Shown here: positions 30,762 to 45,397 of the stretch, piece by piece
How positions within the stretch are numbered: position 1 is the stretch's first letter
How the letters are laid out: each line of letters opens with the position of its first letter
Source of the DNA: Rhizophlyctis rosea
Lineage: Eukaryota > Chytridiomycota > Chytridiomycetes > Rhizophlyctidales > Rhizophlyctidaceae
NCBI GenBank assembly: GCA_027596075.1
Contig: JADGJC010000003.1
Location: 248,001-312,000, forward strand
Reading direction: 5' to 3'
DNA length: 64,000 nt
Notes under the pieces: model-generated
Databases searched by the model: none
What the model was told of the DNA's origin: nothing
What the model saw: the letters and a program-made list of their open reading frames with translations, nothing else
Position numbers and translations under genes: made by a program

Positions 30762-31077
30762 GTCACGTCTGTTACTGGTTGGAACCGAAGCGTGGGTGAG
30801 AGGGCAATCAATAGCTGTACGCAGGTGATTGGGCCAATCAGGGACCCGCAATTATGACTTTCATGTGCATGGGGGAGGGTCGCCAGATACCGGAACCCTT
30901 TGACGCGTCACGCGCGATTTCAGGGTCTCATACTGATTGATGAACCAAGCCACGTTGCCTGTTGTTTCTTGTCGTGGCAGTGAACACCCTCTTACATCTT
31001 GTTTACACGCTTCTTGCAATTGGGTGCCGAAGAACATTCCCGCACATTCATTCTACAGCTGCAGACTCTTCATCTGG

Positions 31078-31390
31078 ATGTCTGCCCCAGATGAGACTTT
31101 TGTGACGGACGAAGAGTTGGCGCGAATCTACGCTGCCGCTCGTGAGGAAGGCCGCAAAGAAGCTGGCGGGAAGGGCGGCGGGAAGCAGATGAAAAGTGGC
31201 GGGCAATTTTCAAGGTAAATTGCGTGCGCGCCGTCCATGAACATCGCTGTATGCTGGGCGGGGAGTGCTTCCAGCACATGGCGCTGGAAGGTTTTCCCTA
31301 AATCTAACGACCGTCTGTTCCCTTCATGCGCTTGCAGCGAATAGAGAAATATTCATTGGGGTTGTTTGCATTTCCTGCATACCTTTTTGA
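31078..31390 (+). CDS. Small hypothetical protein, splice uncertain
   Basis: A clear first exon, 31078-31214 (MSAPDETFVTDEELARIY, then AREEGRKEAGGKGGGKQ), ends at gtaaat. Joined to 31345-31390 it gives a 60-residue protein with a short hydrophobic C-terminus (IFIGVVCISCIPF). A nearby alternative acceptor (31337) would open a longer, well-formed frame (RIEKYSLGLFAFPAYLFEE...) but does not fit the phase of exon 1. I do not recognise the family. Exon 1 looks genuinely coding; the 3' end is unsettled. Confidence 0.4.
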
Positions 31391-31589
31391 GGAAAGACCT
31401 CCACCTCAGCGGATCCGCAACAACCAGGCAGCGCGTCGAAATTTTGAATCTGATGTGACTATTGCAGATCGTAATACATGACTTTCAATGGAAGTGGTTG
31501 GGCGCAAACATTATACAATTTTGTGCTAGCTGTCGCAACCTGGCATTACAATCACACCAGGAGTAGTTCATGTATTACATCCATCCCTT

Positions 31590-33443
31590 TCACTCAGATG
31601 GCCCAAAAGCCGGCAATCCAGTGATACCCCGCCCAATAATCAACGCATGCACATCATGTGTCCCCTCATACGTGTTCACCTGCCATTTAGAATTCCAGCG
31701 TCAGCAAGACCTCCCCTTCGGAAATGGTTTCGCGCAACTCACCGCCTCCAGATTCATCACATGTCGAATGATATGATATTCATCCGAAATACCATTCCCT
31801 CCAAGCATATCTCTGCACTCCCGTGCAATCGCAAGAGCTTTACCAACGTTATTTCGCTTGACCATCGATATCATCTCCGGTGCAATTTTGTTGGCGTCCT
31901 TTAGTCGGCCAACTTGTAGCGATGCTTGTAGGCCAAGTGCTATCTGATGTACCCGTATGAGCGAGATTATTGTGTACAACGAGCCATCAGAAAATACCTC
32001 AGTTACTGCATCCGCCATCTTCTTTTGGATCAATTGGAAACTGGCCAGTGGCACGCCGAACTGTTTCCTATTCAAGGCATAGTCGCGTGCCTGCGCAACG
32101 CAGAACTCCGCGGCCCCTAGCGCTCCCCATGATATTCCGTAGCGTGCGTTGTTTAGACAACCGAAGGGTCCCTGAGATTATCAATGGAATGAGTTACTAA
32201 ACGCTACCCTGCCTGTAAAGATATGTAATTCCAACCGTTAGCCCCTCCACATTTGGAAGGAGGTTCTCCGCTGGGACTTCCACTTCGTCCATCATGATCA
32301 TGCCAGTGGCGGAGGCACGCAGGGAGAATTTGCCGTGAATTGGAGGAGCAGTCAAGCCTTTCATTCCCTAAACGACCGCGTGTGTGACTTCAGTATGGAC
32401 CGATTAGATGTAATGACCATAGAGTTTTACCTTCTCCAAAATGAACCCTCTGATCTTCTTATCTTCCGTCTTTGCCCATACTACAAACACATCAGCAATG
32501 GGCGAGTTGGTGATCCAAGTTTTGCTTCCATTCAAAACGTAGGTGTCCCCTCGCTTCTTAGCAGTGGTCTCCATGCTGCCCGGGTCAGATCCGTGATTCG
32601 GCTCTGTTAAACCAAATGCCCCAACCTTCAAACCCTTGCCTGATAAAGGTCATTAGTTTCCCGCATTGCATATGCAGTGATAACATTGCATGGTCAGTCT
32701 CTCTACCTAGGTCTGGAAGGTACTTCTGCCGTTGCTCTTCGGTTCCGTACCTGGAGGAATGTTCTCAATACATGTGAAGAGCATTCTTGCACATGCATTG
32801 CATGCACTTACGCGTATATCGGATACATAACGAGCGAGCTTTGAACGCTCATTGCGGAACGGTATCCACTGTCCACCCGTTCCACCTCTCGTGCAATCAA
32901 CCCATATGCAACCGATGATACGCCCGGACATCCATAGCCATCAATGGTAGCACCTAGCATTCCCATCTCGCCCATCTCCGGGAATATCTCCCGGTGAAAT
33001 ACTGTTCACAGAAATGTGTGGATTAGATAACGGAGAAAGACGCGGACATTGTCTGAAAGTACCTTCATTCCGATTAGCTTGCAAGACTCTTGGGAAGAGT
33101 TTGGATTGGCAATATTGCCTTGCGGCATCTCTAACGGATATCTCATCTTCAGTCAACAAGGATTCGAGGTTTAAAGGATCGGTCCAATCGAATTTGACAA
33201 ATTTGGACTTCGCTGTCAATCAGTAAATTCGTCATTTTTAACATACAACAAAGAGAACATGATAAGCAAGCGAGCAACATACCAGGACTTGAGCTTGCAT
33301 ATCGCCTCGGGCATGCTTAAAATCGGAGTTTAGCTACTACTGCGTCAAACAGGGTCGTGAGACAATGACGGGTACCTACTTGAGAGCAACTTGCGTCCAA
33401 CGGCAAAACTTTTAGTGACAACGCTTAAGCGTTCGGACATCAT
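31590..33443 (-). CDS. GCDH: Glutaryl-CoA dehydrogenase, mitochondrial, 428 aa
   Basis: Exons are 33443-33380, 33315-33283, 33212-33063, 33001-32812, 32750-32707, 32639-32431, 32367-32236, 32171-31998, 31943-31743 and 31679-31590. A basic, Ser-rich presequence with [12 protein letters not shown] precedes the mature start [18 protein letters not shown], which is typical of GCDH. Acyl-CoA dehydrogenase signatures follow: [30 protein letters not shown] and [16 protein letters not shown], and the C-terminal [19 protein letters not shown] carries the catalytic Glu. It oxidises and decarboxylates glutaryl-CoA to crotonyl-CoA in lysine/tryptophan breakdown using FAD. Other acyl-CoA dehydrogenases lack this N-terminus. 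An in-frame open stretch upstream (to 33614) is not needed. Confidence 0.95.
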
Positions 33444-36355
<2,912 letters not shown>

Positions 36356-36643
36356 TGATTGATGGGTTGTATATTGTAAGGGTTAAACTTCGAGGGTACC
36401 AACTCAATATATTATGTACGCGTTTCACTATTTATATGGAGACGTATGAACTAGAGTACGGGGATGCTGTCATCTATGCCTACTGGTCTATCGAAGGAGC
36501 TACGAGGAGGATGCAAGGTCTGAGCTCTTATGATTGCCCTGCTCAATATCTCGGTGATTAGGATTTTTGGCTGGAACAGATATGCTGCTTTGGATGGTAG
36601 TGATGGGTGGGTGGTGTTATTACGGTGGGACGTGGGATGTGGA

Positions 36644-37697
36644 TCACATGGCGTACGCTTGTTTGCCGTGCTCGCTAATGACAGCCTGGCACCGAGATAC
36701 TGGTAAGCTTTCCGAACTGCAAATCCCTGTCTGAAGACACCTACAATGTGATCCAAGTCCCGGAAGTACTCATTATAGTCCAAGCAGTAACCGACGACGA
36801 AGAGATCGGGGATGCTGAACCCAACGTAATCAGGCCTAAAGAGGGAAATCAGTACATCGCAACATCCATCATGATCGCATTCCCCTCACTTACACGTAGC
36901 GGTTGCTCCTATCCGTCTTCTTTAACAACAGACTGACGACCTTCACACTGGCAGGTTCATATTCTCTTAGTTTGCTGACCAATGCGACCATTGTCCGACC
37001 GGTGTCTACAATGTCTTCCACGATGAGCAAGTCTTTTCCCTTGAATGATTTCAAGTCCTCTTCGGTGAGAGAGAGCTTGATTGCGCCTGTTGACTGAGAG
37101 GGAGCATGAGAATGCGGTATACTGATGCGATGTTTGATTGCACGTACTTGATCGTTCTCGTAGCTTTTTGCCTTGATGAATTCGAAGCTTAGCGGGACTG
37201 GGGGAATGAAAGATGAGATAAAGTTTGCTTCGGTTGGCGGTGATGGGTCTTACTTGATTTTCCTTCGCCATTCTTCAATTTCTTCAGGTTTTCCATCAAA
37301 TGTGAGAAGAAGACATGGGCGCCCTATTGGTAGGATTCGATCAGCATGATAGAATGTGCCAAACGGCAGGCCAAAGAAAGCCACCTTCAAAACGCAGCAT
37401 GCTACGACTGGTCTTGTGCAGTCTTTCGCAATCAGTTGCGCCAACTTTTCCACCCTATGGAGAGGCTAAGGAATGATGTATGAGGGAAACCCCAAAGCAG
37501 GGGAGACGCACCGATCACGAATAAGGCCGTGCGGCACCAGGATACGGGACAGGTCATTGGAATAGTGGGCGGGGATAATGAGGTGCTGGTGGAGGAGGTT
37601 ATCATCAAGTCAGGCGGGACTGCGAAAAGCTGAGATTACCAACCTCGAGCGGGTGACCGTCCTCCTCTTTGATGTCGATCCAGGCTGATGGGTCCAT
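36644..37697 (-). CDS. HPT1: Hypoxanthine-guanine phosphoribosyltransferase, 216 aa
   Basis: Exons are 37697-37644, 37585-37512, 37454-37385, 37323-37254, 37197-37148, 37093-36894, 36835-36745 and 36685-36644. Family text includes [54 protein letters not shown], the PRPP loop [14 protein letters not shown], and [20 protein letters not shown] followed by [10 protein letters not shown]. The last exon adds [13 protein letters not shown], matching the usual HPRT end. Reading through instead would give an unlike 80-residue tail, so the last intron (36744-36686) is favoured. The enzyme salvages hypoxanthine and guanine to IMP and GMP. The wording is closer to animal-type HPRT than to yeast Hpt1. 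It shares a 294-nt divergent promoter with TAD3. Confidence 0.94.
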
Positions 37698-37991
37698 CTT
37701 TGGTTTGTCGGCTTGAACGTGATGAAGGTGTATTGGTGAACACGATGGGGGAGAAAAAAGATGAACTCACCGCCAAAAAAGTGGGAGTGATATTTTAATC
37801 TCAAACGTGGCTTAGAACGATAAACAGTCACTTCGACCTTTTTGGGCCAAATGGGTAAAAGCCACCTTTCAAAAGTTTCAACAACTTCGGCTCCTGCTTC
37901 GGCTCCCTTTGTTTTCCTTCCTGCCATCATCGCAGTTACTCGTCCGTTGTACCCACAGAAGCAACACCAGTCGCATGCAAAAGCAAACGAT

Positions 37992-39344
37992 ATGACTTCG
38001 GAATCCACTGCTGAAGTGCCCCTCTTGGAGCAAGTGCACAGTGATGAGCGAACACGAGGACTAGAGACTGGTAGGTGGCACGCGCGGTGTTTACTCGGCA
38101 CTTCGCCACTCACAACCTCGGTCGTTTGTAGTGGATATGTACATAACATCAGTAGAGCCACTGAACGCGAGCAAGCTGATGAAGTAAGGTGACTAAAGTG
38201 CCACGTCTCCCCGGCTTCTCAGCGTTTTGACATTTGGCGCTTATGTCAGACTCGCTGGCGCAAAATATCCGCTAGTAGGATTTGATCATGTGAAGCGAAT
38301 ACGACGCACAAAGACGGCAGAAGGTCAGAATCGTTGGACGATGGCTCTCCTACCATACCGCATTTTATAATGTTTTTATGCAACCAGGCCTTATCTTGGA
38401 TTTTGTTGTAGCGCCTGCCTCGACATCAATAGAATCCGAAATCATCACCTACCTAGAAACTCAATGTAACATCTCATCTCCATCCCTCACTGTCGTCCCA
38501 ATTCCCAAACACGCACCCATTACGCGCGAGCAGTTCGACTCATGGAAGAGTTTATGGCCCATAAGCTTTCATGAGACATCACACCAATCAGAGGAGTTGA
38601 GTCCTGCGGAAGCCCAAATGGCTGCGAAGTGGATGGGGCTTGCAATTGATGAAGCACGGAAAGGCATGGCGAGTCAGAAGGTGTGCACATTGTCCCTAGT
38701 ATGATTCATTCAGCCTGAGCTAAGATGGGTACCACATAGTCTGCAAACGGAGCTGTAGCCGTGGACCCATCATCAAATACTGTTGTCGCGTCATGTGGAG
38801 ACACTCGTACCGACCATCCCCTCCAACATGCAGTTATGAATGTGATCGCTCTGGTTGCCAAGCGGGAAACCCGGCGACGCGCTCAAACCGAAACTGGCAC
38901 CAGTGCATCTGTTTCGAAAGCACTGACATCCGATGCGCCGGTAATATCGGGCACAAAGCGAAAATCTGTAGATGAGGATCTATCAGGTGGTGCTGGGAAT
39001 GGAGGATATCTCTGCAGTGGTCTCGATATATATCTTACGCGAGAACCTTGTGTCATGTGCGTTTCCCTGTTCTGCACTGTGTTCCCATCTCACTTCCCAA
39101 GTAAACTCATCATACTTTTCGTGCCAGGTGCTCAATGGCATTAGTTCACTCCCGCGTGGGGCGGGTATTTTACGCGGTTCCTGTTCCTCATGGTGGGGTG
39201 GGTAGTGCTTACAAGATACATACGCACCCGAGTTTGAATCATCATTATCCTGTATATAGACGATTGATGGAAGGGGAGGCGGGAAGGGTTATCGGAATAG
39301 GGGGTACAAGAGAAGAGCAAAAGGATGGGACGGATGAAAGGTAG
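37992..39344 (+). CDS. TAD3: tRNA A34 deaminase non-catalytic subunit Tad3/ADAT3, 343 aa
   Basis: Exons are 37992-38070, 38132-38183, 38250-38323, 38388-38680, 38740-39056 and 39128-39344. The N-terminal half reads KLAGAKYPLVGFDHVKRIRR and VVPIPKHAPITREQFDSW. The deaminase half has HPLQHAVMNVI in place of H-A-E, and EPCVMCSMALVHSRVGRVFY for the zinc PCxxC. So the zinc ligands remain, but the proton-shuttling glutamate is valine, as is normal for Tad3, which works with catalytic Tad2 to convert A34 to inosine. A low-complexity insert of about 45 residues (RRAQTETGTSASVSKALTSD and on) separates the two zinc motifs. Confidence 0.93.
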
Positions 39345-39838
39345 TTTATAGATGATTTTGAGATAAGATTTGTCGGAGGGCAAGCATATCGACGTTAGTT
39401 CCGTGTGGGTAGAGTACGGACAATGTCGGTATTGTGATGATCTTTTTGGGGTAAGGGCATGAGATTTGCGAAAGAAAGCCCCTTTTGAAATGCATGTTCC
39501 GCTGCAATATACCATCAACAAATCGCCTGTTCCCTGCCAAGCGAGAGAAGCAAATCCACTCCAATCTGAAGCCAATCAACAGCATGAGAAGCCGTGCTTG
39601 CAGTGTTTTCCGGTTACTATATATTGCTTCAGCCAATGACTACGCTATCCCTTGATAACGATCAATTCCGCGGTCACATAAAATCATCGGCCAATATCGT
39701 CATCCATCATTTACATTCCACTCCTACATAAATTCCCGCTGATATCAAAAGCGCCCGCGCAAAACCGCCCTTCCCCGCTCGCCCTCCTCGCCTTTCGACC
39801 CCTCCATCCCACACCATTTATAACCCGCAAATGGCTAT
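39345..39838. other. Intergenic, nothing recognised
   Basis: About 490 nt between convergent TAD3 and the complex I subunit gene. No coding text is supported. Confidence 0.45.
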
Positions 39839-40252
39839 CTAGTGGTGTCCGTGCGCGTTCAATTTCGCCAACTTCTCCTCCCTCTCCTGCATAAACTTCT
39901 CCCAATGCTCCGTCTCCTCCTTCCCCGGTCCCATATGCCAGTACCACTTATCATACGCAACGTAAACCCCAAACGCCCCGAGAGCCCAGCTAAGTCCGGG
40001 AGCCGAGTGCCGGAACCGGCGCCATTTGTTGAAGTAAGGGTGGAATCGCCAAGCGTGCCGTCTTGCCCAGGGGTCTTGGACGCGGTCCGGGAGTTTTCCT
40101 TGGAGAATTGCGGGGTTGGGACGGAAGAGGTTCCAGGGGTAGAGGGCGAATTCGACTTCGCCTTTGGGGAGTTTGTCGAGGGGGATGCGGCCTTTGGCGT
40201 CTAGTGGGATGTTGGGCTGGTCGTAGACGCCCTTTGGGAAGAAGGGTGCCAT
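39839..40252 (-). CDS. Complex I accessory subunit, B12/NDUFB3-like, 137 aa
   Basis: A single exon starts MAPFFPKGVYDQPNIPLD. It has DPWARRHAWRFHPYFNKW, then a hydrophobic segment (APGLSWALGAFGVYVAYDKWY), then a charged helix and a His-ending tail (AKLNAHGHH). The DPW.R..AWR motif before one membrane segment is the signature of the NDUFB3/B12 subunit of mitochondrial NADH dehydrogenase. This protein has a longer N-terminus than animal B12. The frame is open upstream to 40408, but the Met at 40252 gives the sensible start. Confidence 0.7.
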   Translation of the reverse strand: MAPFFPKGVYDQPNIPLDAKGRIPLDKLPKGEVEFALYPWNLFRPNPAILQGKLPDRVQDPWARRHAWRFHPYFNKWRRFRHSAPGLSWALGAFGVYVAYDKWYWHMGPGKEETEHWEKFMQEREEKLAKLNAHGHH

Positions 40253-40590
40253 TTTTGGCGGTTGGTGGTAGGGGGTATTGGGCTTGTTGGTGGGGTTTGT
40301 GAGAGGGTTTGTTGAGTTATTTGACGGTCCTGAAGCCCACTGTTTCCGGACACGATGGTTTTGAGAGGGGATGTGAAAGTCGTTGCTCAAAAGGCAGCCA
40401 TCCGGCAAGGGAGCAACCAGTTACTCGAAGGCACAGCTTTGTGGCTGACCGCTGAGCATAGAAAGCCTCGGGCTTGTGATGACAACCCTCAACCGCGCCT
40501 TCAAGATGAGAGAGCACCAAGAGTCCATTCTCCCTTTCTCCTCTTCGTGTTGTCAACTTCCCAATGACGCTCAGATCGCATTTTTGTAGT

Positions 40591-41000
40591 CAGACCGGGG
40601 CGTGGGACAGGTAGCTCGTTTGAGGATGGACTCAGCAGCGAGGAACCATAGCCCTGGGAAATGCGATAGGTATCGGACTCCAACGTGCACCTCTTCGGGG
40701 ATGAACTCGGGAAATTGCACTTTGGATATCCTCATACCACATCCTTGGTTGTCTCTTCGAGGCCACATCCCACGAGGGGTGGGAGGCAACTTCTCCTGCG
40801 GCGAGGAAACTCGCTCATGTTGTGAGATACTCGCGGGGCGAGGAACTGAGCTTCCCTGAGCTTCGTGCTTGGGTTGCGAGGGACAGGTAGCCCCCCGACT
40901 TCTCCCATGGCGAGGGACAGGTAGCCGTCGGAGCCGAATCGCGGAGCGAGGAACCGAGCTTCTTCAAGGTGTACTTGGGAAGCGAGGGACAGGTAGCTCC
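40591..41000. repeat. Degenerate repeat cluster with GGGACAGGTAGC units
   Basis: The block gacaggtagc occurs at 40606, 40882, 40916 and 40988, usually as gcgagggacaggtagc. It is interspersed with gcgaggaac(c/t), gagcttc and ccccgac blocks. No gene is seen. The sequences before it (40253-40590) and after it (41001-41909) hold only short unlike frames. Confidence 0.6.
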
Positions 41001-41909
41001 CCGACCGGAAGGATGTTGAGCTGAGGGATGTTTAGCTTAGAACTTGTATGTAAACTTTGTAAATAAATGCACGGCGCTTCCCTCTTTCCTACGGTACAAA
41101 CATGCCGAAATGATGTCTTCCGGCTTGGTGTTACGAACTTTCCCTCTTTTTTGAACGTGAAAGACCGCAGCAGCTCCCGCCACAAAGTGCAGAACACACT
41201 GCAATAATCCAGACCCCCATTTTCTCCGCTTCTGCCTTTTCGGGTTGTTCAACACTCTTTTTTACCACTGCTTTTGTCAAGTTGTAGGCGCCAGCTGTGT
41301 GTAGGATATATTTACGATCTTGTGACGTGCCGTGACGGTGATGTATCATGATTGGGACTTTGTGTAGGTTGTGTTTAGTACAGCAGTGTTGGTGTATGAG
41401 CAGCCAGGAATGTTATGTATGGTAAGAGTGGTTCTCAATTGACAAATCGTGTCTGACGGACATGTCCGGGATCCTTCCGAGAGAGCAAGTTGAGTGTCAT
41501 GACTGAGAGCGTGGTGAATGGGTTGCGCATATAGACCTTCGAAGTGGATGTTTACCCCATCAGCGCAATTTGATTGTGGCCACTCATTGGCCAGCAGAAG
41601 GGCACAAGTGGCATTTTCCCAAGTCATCAACAGGTCGAATTTCGAAGGCACTCTTTAATCAGATGGGAACAAAGACCAAACCCCTTTATGGAAGTAAATC
41701 ATGTTTTGGAACTGCCTACATAAACTATACTGCTTGCTGGGTACCCTCCGCTGAAGACCCTTTCGACTTTTGCAAAGACCCATTTCTGCTACCCTGCAAC
41801 CAATACCGACAAACACATTTTGACAAGTGATCGGTTCGAAAAAGAAGCTTGCTCCGTTGTGATACAAGAGAATCGAGACCGATGCCTGTAAGAACTGCAA
41901 AATGGACGT
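41001..41909. other. Intergenic, no supported gene
   Basis: About 900 nt. Two short minus-strand frames (41131-41349 and 41346-41651) overlap. The first ends in a Cys-rich hydrophobic segment, but I see no start-to-stop gene model I trust. Confidence 0.35.
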
Positions 41910-42929
41910 TCAGTTTGGCGAGCGTCCACGCCTCCTGTCATCGTCGCGGTATTCCCGGTCGGTCTCCATCTTCACGTCTCCGTCCCTGTCCGCGCCACGG
42001 GGTGGACGGTCGTCGCGGCGGTCATCACGGGGAGACTTTTCGCGGTCGTCGCGACGGTCATCGCGGCGGCGAGGGGAACGAGACCTGTCGCGACCACCTC
42101 CTCCACGGCGGGGAGACCTGTCGCGGTCGTCACGACCCCCGCGCTCATCACGGCGAGGTCCCCTGTCGTCGTCGTACCTCCAGTTCCTGCTGGGTGCGTT
42201 CCTGGCCCACTGTAAATGATATAAAACAACGCAATTAACATTTTGGAAGTGAAGAATGGAATAAATCCTCGCGGTTTTTTACCTGAATGGTCAGGTCCCT
42301 CCCCTCGAACCTCCTGCCTTGCATCTCAAAGTAGGCGTCCTCCGCATCCCTTGCGTCTTCAAATTCCACAAAAGCGTACATTCTACAACGCGGAAGCATG
42401 AGATGAGCATACCATTTGGCAGTAGGCCGACGTGAGTAAAGACTTACGGTTTGCCAGCAACGCCGGTGCGGGGAGCCGGGATATCGCAACGAACAAGCCG
42501 ACCGTACCTAGGAAGCGCGCAAGGGAAAAGAACAGCGTAGGGGGGAGCGTCGAAAAGGTGAGGGAGGGAAGGAAAAGCGATTTGTTAACAACGGCGTTAT
42601 ATTCGTGAAGCGCACATAAGGGAAAATGTTTTCGAGATTCGTAGCGATTTGAAGGCAACGAGACTGCGCAATGTTCGGCGTTCGCTCACTTAACCGGGAC
42701 AGCGTCCGACATGGCGCAAAGAGTTCGCAATGCAAGCGCATATATCACCGAGCGTTTCGGAGACCCGTTTTTTTGTTCCCTTTTGCGACACCCGAAACTG
42801 AAACCATCCGAACGTGGCGAGCGATAACGGTACCAACCTCTCGAATTCGTAAGCGAGATCCTTAGCCCGGGTATTGGAACCCAACCCTGCGACGAAGAGG
42901 GTGGTGCGAGACGAAGTTCCTCTGCTCAT
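41910..42929 (-). CDS. SR-type splicing factor (RRM + RS/RD tail), 183 aa
   Basis: Exons are 42929-42838, 42507-42448, 42382-42283 and 42209-41910. One RRM is visible: TLFVAGLGSNTRAKDLAYEF (RNP2 region) and MYAFVEFEDARDAEDAYFEM (RNP1 region). It is followed by WARNAPSRNWRYDDD and about 80 residues rich in Arg, Asp and Ser with RDRSPRR and RDRSRSPRRRDD repeats. This is the layout of small SR proteins that bind exonic enhancers and recruit U1/U2AF. The first intron is 330 nt, several times longer than others here. Confidence 0.9.
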
Positions 42930-43235
42930 TGTTTGCGTTCAACTGTTTTGTGTGGTGGATGATATAGATGGAGCACTGAGATCGAAATGGCGTGCTTGGG
43001 CGTGGGAAAGAAGGGTAAGTCAAGTCAGGGGCTTTTTATATTCGGTGATCAGCCGATGAGGCTTGTCCAATCAAATGTAGCCATCAGAAGTCAATCAGTG
43101 AGACCCAGGGCTACCAGGGTGCACGGCCCTCCGTCCCAGGCCCCACGCGGCCCCAATAGGGAGCTATTTTTAGGCCCTTTCTCTGCTTACCGGTTGCTGA
43201 TCTGCTAACACACGACGTGTCGGAAACGCGCGGGA
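42930..43235. other. Divergent promoter, SR gene / vezatin-like gene
   Basis: A 306-nt spacer with a GC-rich patch (ccagggctaccagggtgcacggccc near 43110). No gene. Confidence 0.45.
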
Positions 43236-45397
43236 ATGGTCGACGCATATGAGGTCGAAGAGTTCATAATATATGAGGATAGTCCACTTGCTGACTACTT
43301 TCGAGGTACTTCCTAAAAAGAGAGTGTGCAGTATTGCGGAGTTGCTGAATTTCGGAAGTGCAGATGTTGAGAGTGAAGAGCAACATGACGCTCAACCCGC
43401 TGTGGAGTTGCCGCCTTCTCCAGCACCTCACTGGAGCGGACTACTGGGCGTGGTGAAGCTATATAGCAGCATTTGTGGCATGCTAAAGGTTGTGGGTGTT
43501 TGACTGTCATCCGCCCAAAAGGGAGGAGCTAACACTGGAAGTCCCAGGGTTTTGTAATCCCCAAGAAGGACAGCAACCTTGCCGTATTCCCAGCGGAATA
43601 CACTTCATACTTGCAAGCCCTCATATTTGACCAAATGGAACCTGGTCGTAGTCGATCGTCAGTTGCTTTGGCCATGATATCCAATGCTCCTGTTCAACGG
43701 ACATCGACCCTTCTCCGAACGCTGCTTGACGCCAAGATGTCAACCGCATGCATTGTTGCCATAGCTGGAGCAACTTTTGTCTTTGCACGCCGAAAGGGGC
43801 TGTCTAATACTAGATCCTGGTCAATCCTGGGAACTGGAATTTTCATGAGTACGGCCATACTGAAAGACAAATTGGTATGGGCAACAACTTGATCTTATAT
43901 CCATGCCAGTCCACTGAAAAAAAGCAATGCAGCATGACTTCACCATACTTCGTCACCATCAACGAGCCGTCGCTGCATTGGAAGACTTTGTGCTTCGCAC
44001 AGCTGCCCTTGATGCTACCATGTTGCGTGCAATTCGTGCCATTCAAGAGATTGAACTAGTCTCACGGGGCTACAGACTGTAAGCTGACATCTTCCTCAAC
44101 CCTTCGTGTCAAATTCATTGCATTGACTGTAATGCAGATCAACACAGCTTCCACCCATAGCACGCATCGAGAGCTCCTCACAAAATAGGAAATGTGCGGC
44201 ACTACGAGTTTGCTTACAAAACGCCATTACCGACTTGATACTTCTCTTCTCCACCCACCCGCTCTTGGCGAACACTCCTCAGCAAGATGCGCTTGCTACC
44301 GGTTACGACTTCATGGCCGAACAAGATGACCCGACTTCCCTCACATCGCTCAAAGATGGCATTCAGACGATTAAGACGGCGCGCATCCAGTTTCTGGAAG
44401 CGGTGATATATCGGGTGCAATTGATGGGTGGAGAAAGTGCCGTCGGTGCACATGATCGGTGGAAGAGTTTCAATGCAGCATTTGGAGATCTGGTGCGAGA
44501 GTGCCTTCGGTGGGAACGACTGATTGAAGCTGCTCTGCAGTCGGAGACGCGTATGTCGTGTTCATTCATTGGGAATGTCCAGTCCAATCCATAATTTCAT
44601 TTTGATCAGGTATCGACCCCGACGAATGGAAGCCGTCGCCGTCTACCACGACGCAGCCGGCAGACTACTCTGGGATTATCCACCAGATCACAACAATAGA
44701 CCATCAGTTACAAGTCATCAAGTTGAAGTTGATCATGTCGGCTCAGCATATGAAAGGTAATGTCCCTGTCCTCTCGAAAGAAAATCTTGCATCAAACGTA
44801 TGAATTCAAATTTCGTGATTTTTTACCCAGATGGTGAAGCACTCCAGTCTTTGTTGGACGATTCCGCCCCGTTTGGATCAATCAAAGCAGATTTGCAAGC
44901 ACTGGTTTTGGATTGGGAAACCTGTTACCAGAAGCTGGAACATACTGCGCATCCTGGAAGTAGAGATGTTGCACCCGTTGCACCTGAAATGAGACCAGAC
45001 ACGCATACAACGCCCTCGGAACCAGCAGAAACTTTTCGAGCTGATCAGGACCTCGAGTACGAGGTAACACCCTCAGCTGGACCCGAGGATGTTTACGAAG
45101 ACTATGCTTCACCGGAAGTAGCACGAAAAGCATCAAAGTTGTCTCGTGATGAGCGGATCAAGCAACAGAAGATGAAACGCGAAGCGGAGGTATACACATT
45201 ATCAGAATGTGCAAGCATGCTATATGTACATGTTAACATACTCCCAACTACAGCTGGTGGCACGAGCGGAACGCGCAGCCAAAGAGCAAATGGTGCATGA
45301 GCTAAGGAATGTACTTGTACGTCGTAAACCGGAGACTGCAGCAGGGCCACCCGTCGACACGGAGGGAGAACCTACCCCTCATGATGCATCCGATTAA
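43236..45397 (+). CDS. Vezatin / Inp2-like myosin-binding membrane protein, 576 aa
   Basis: Exons are 43236-43305, 43364-43488, 43548-43874, 43933-44078, 44138-44550, 44610-44756, 44831-45189 and 45254-45397. The N-terminus has FIIYEDSPLADYFR. A membrane-like stretch follows (STACIVAIAGATFVFA ... SILGTGIFMSTAIL). Then comes the vezatin-type motif ATMLRAIRAIQEIELVSRGY followed by LPPIARIESSSQNRKCAALR. The C-terminal third is acidic and then a Lys/Arg coiled coil (RDERIKQQKMKREAE). Fungal members (Inp2) sit in the peroxisome membrane and hold the class V myosin tail for inheritance. Animal vezatin is at adherens junctions. Which organelle applies here is inference. The acceptor of exon 3 has a close alternative (43542). 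Confidence 0.75.

Noticed and set aside
36451..36743. Long C-terminal extension of HPRT by reading through the exon
   Set aside because: An intron (36744-36686) with proper signals joins to [13 protein letters not shown], the expected HPRT end; the extension is low-complexity and unlike the family.
41131..41651. Small Cys-rich minus-strand gene
   Set aside because: Two overlapping frames without a convincing start or splice; evidence too thin to annotate.
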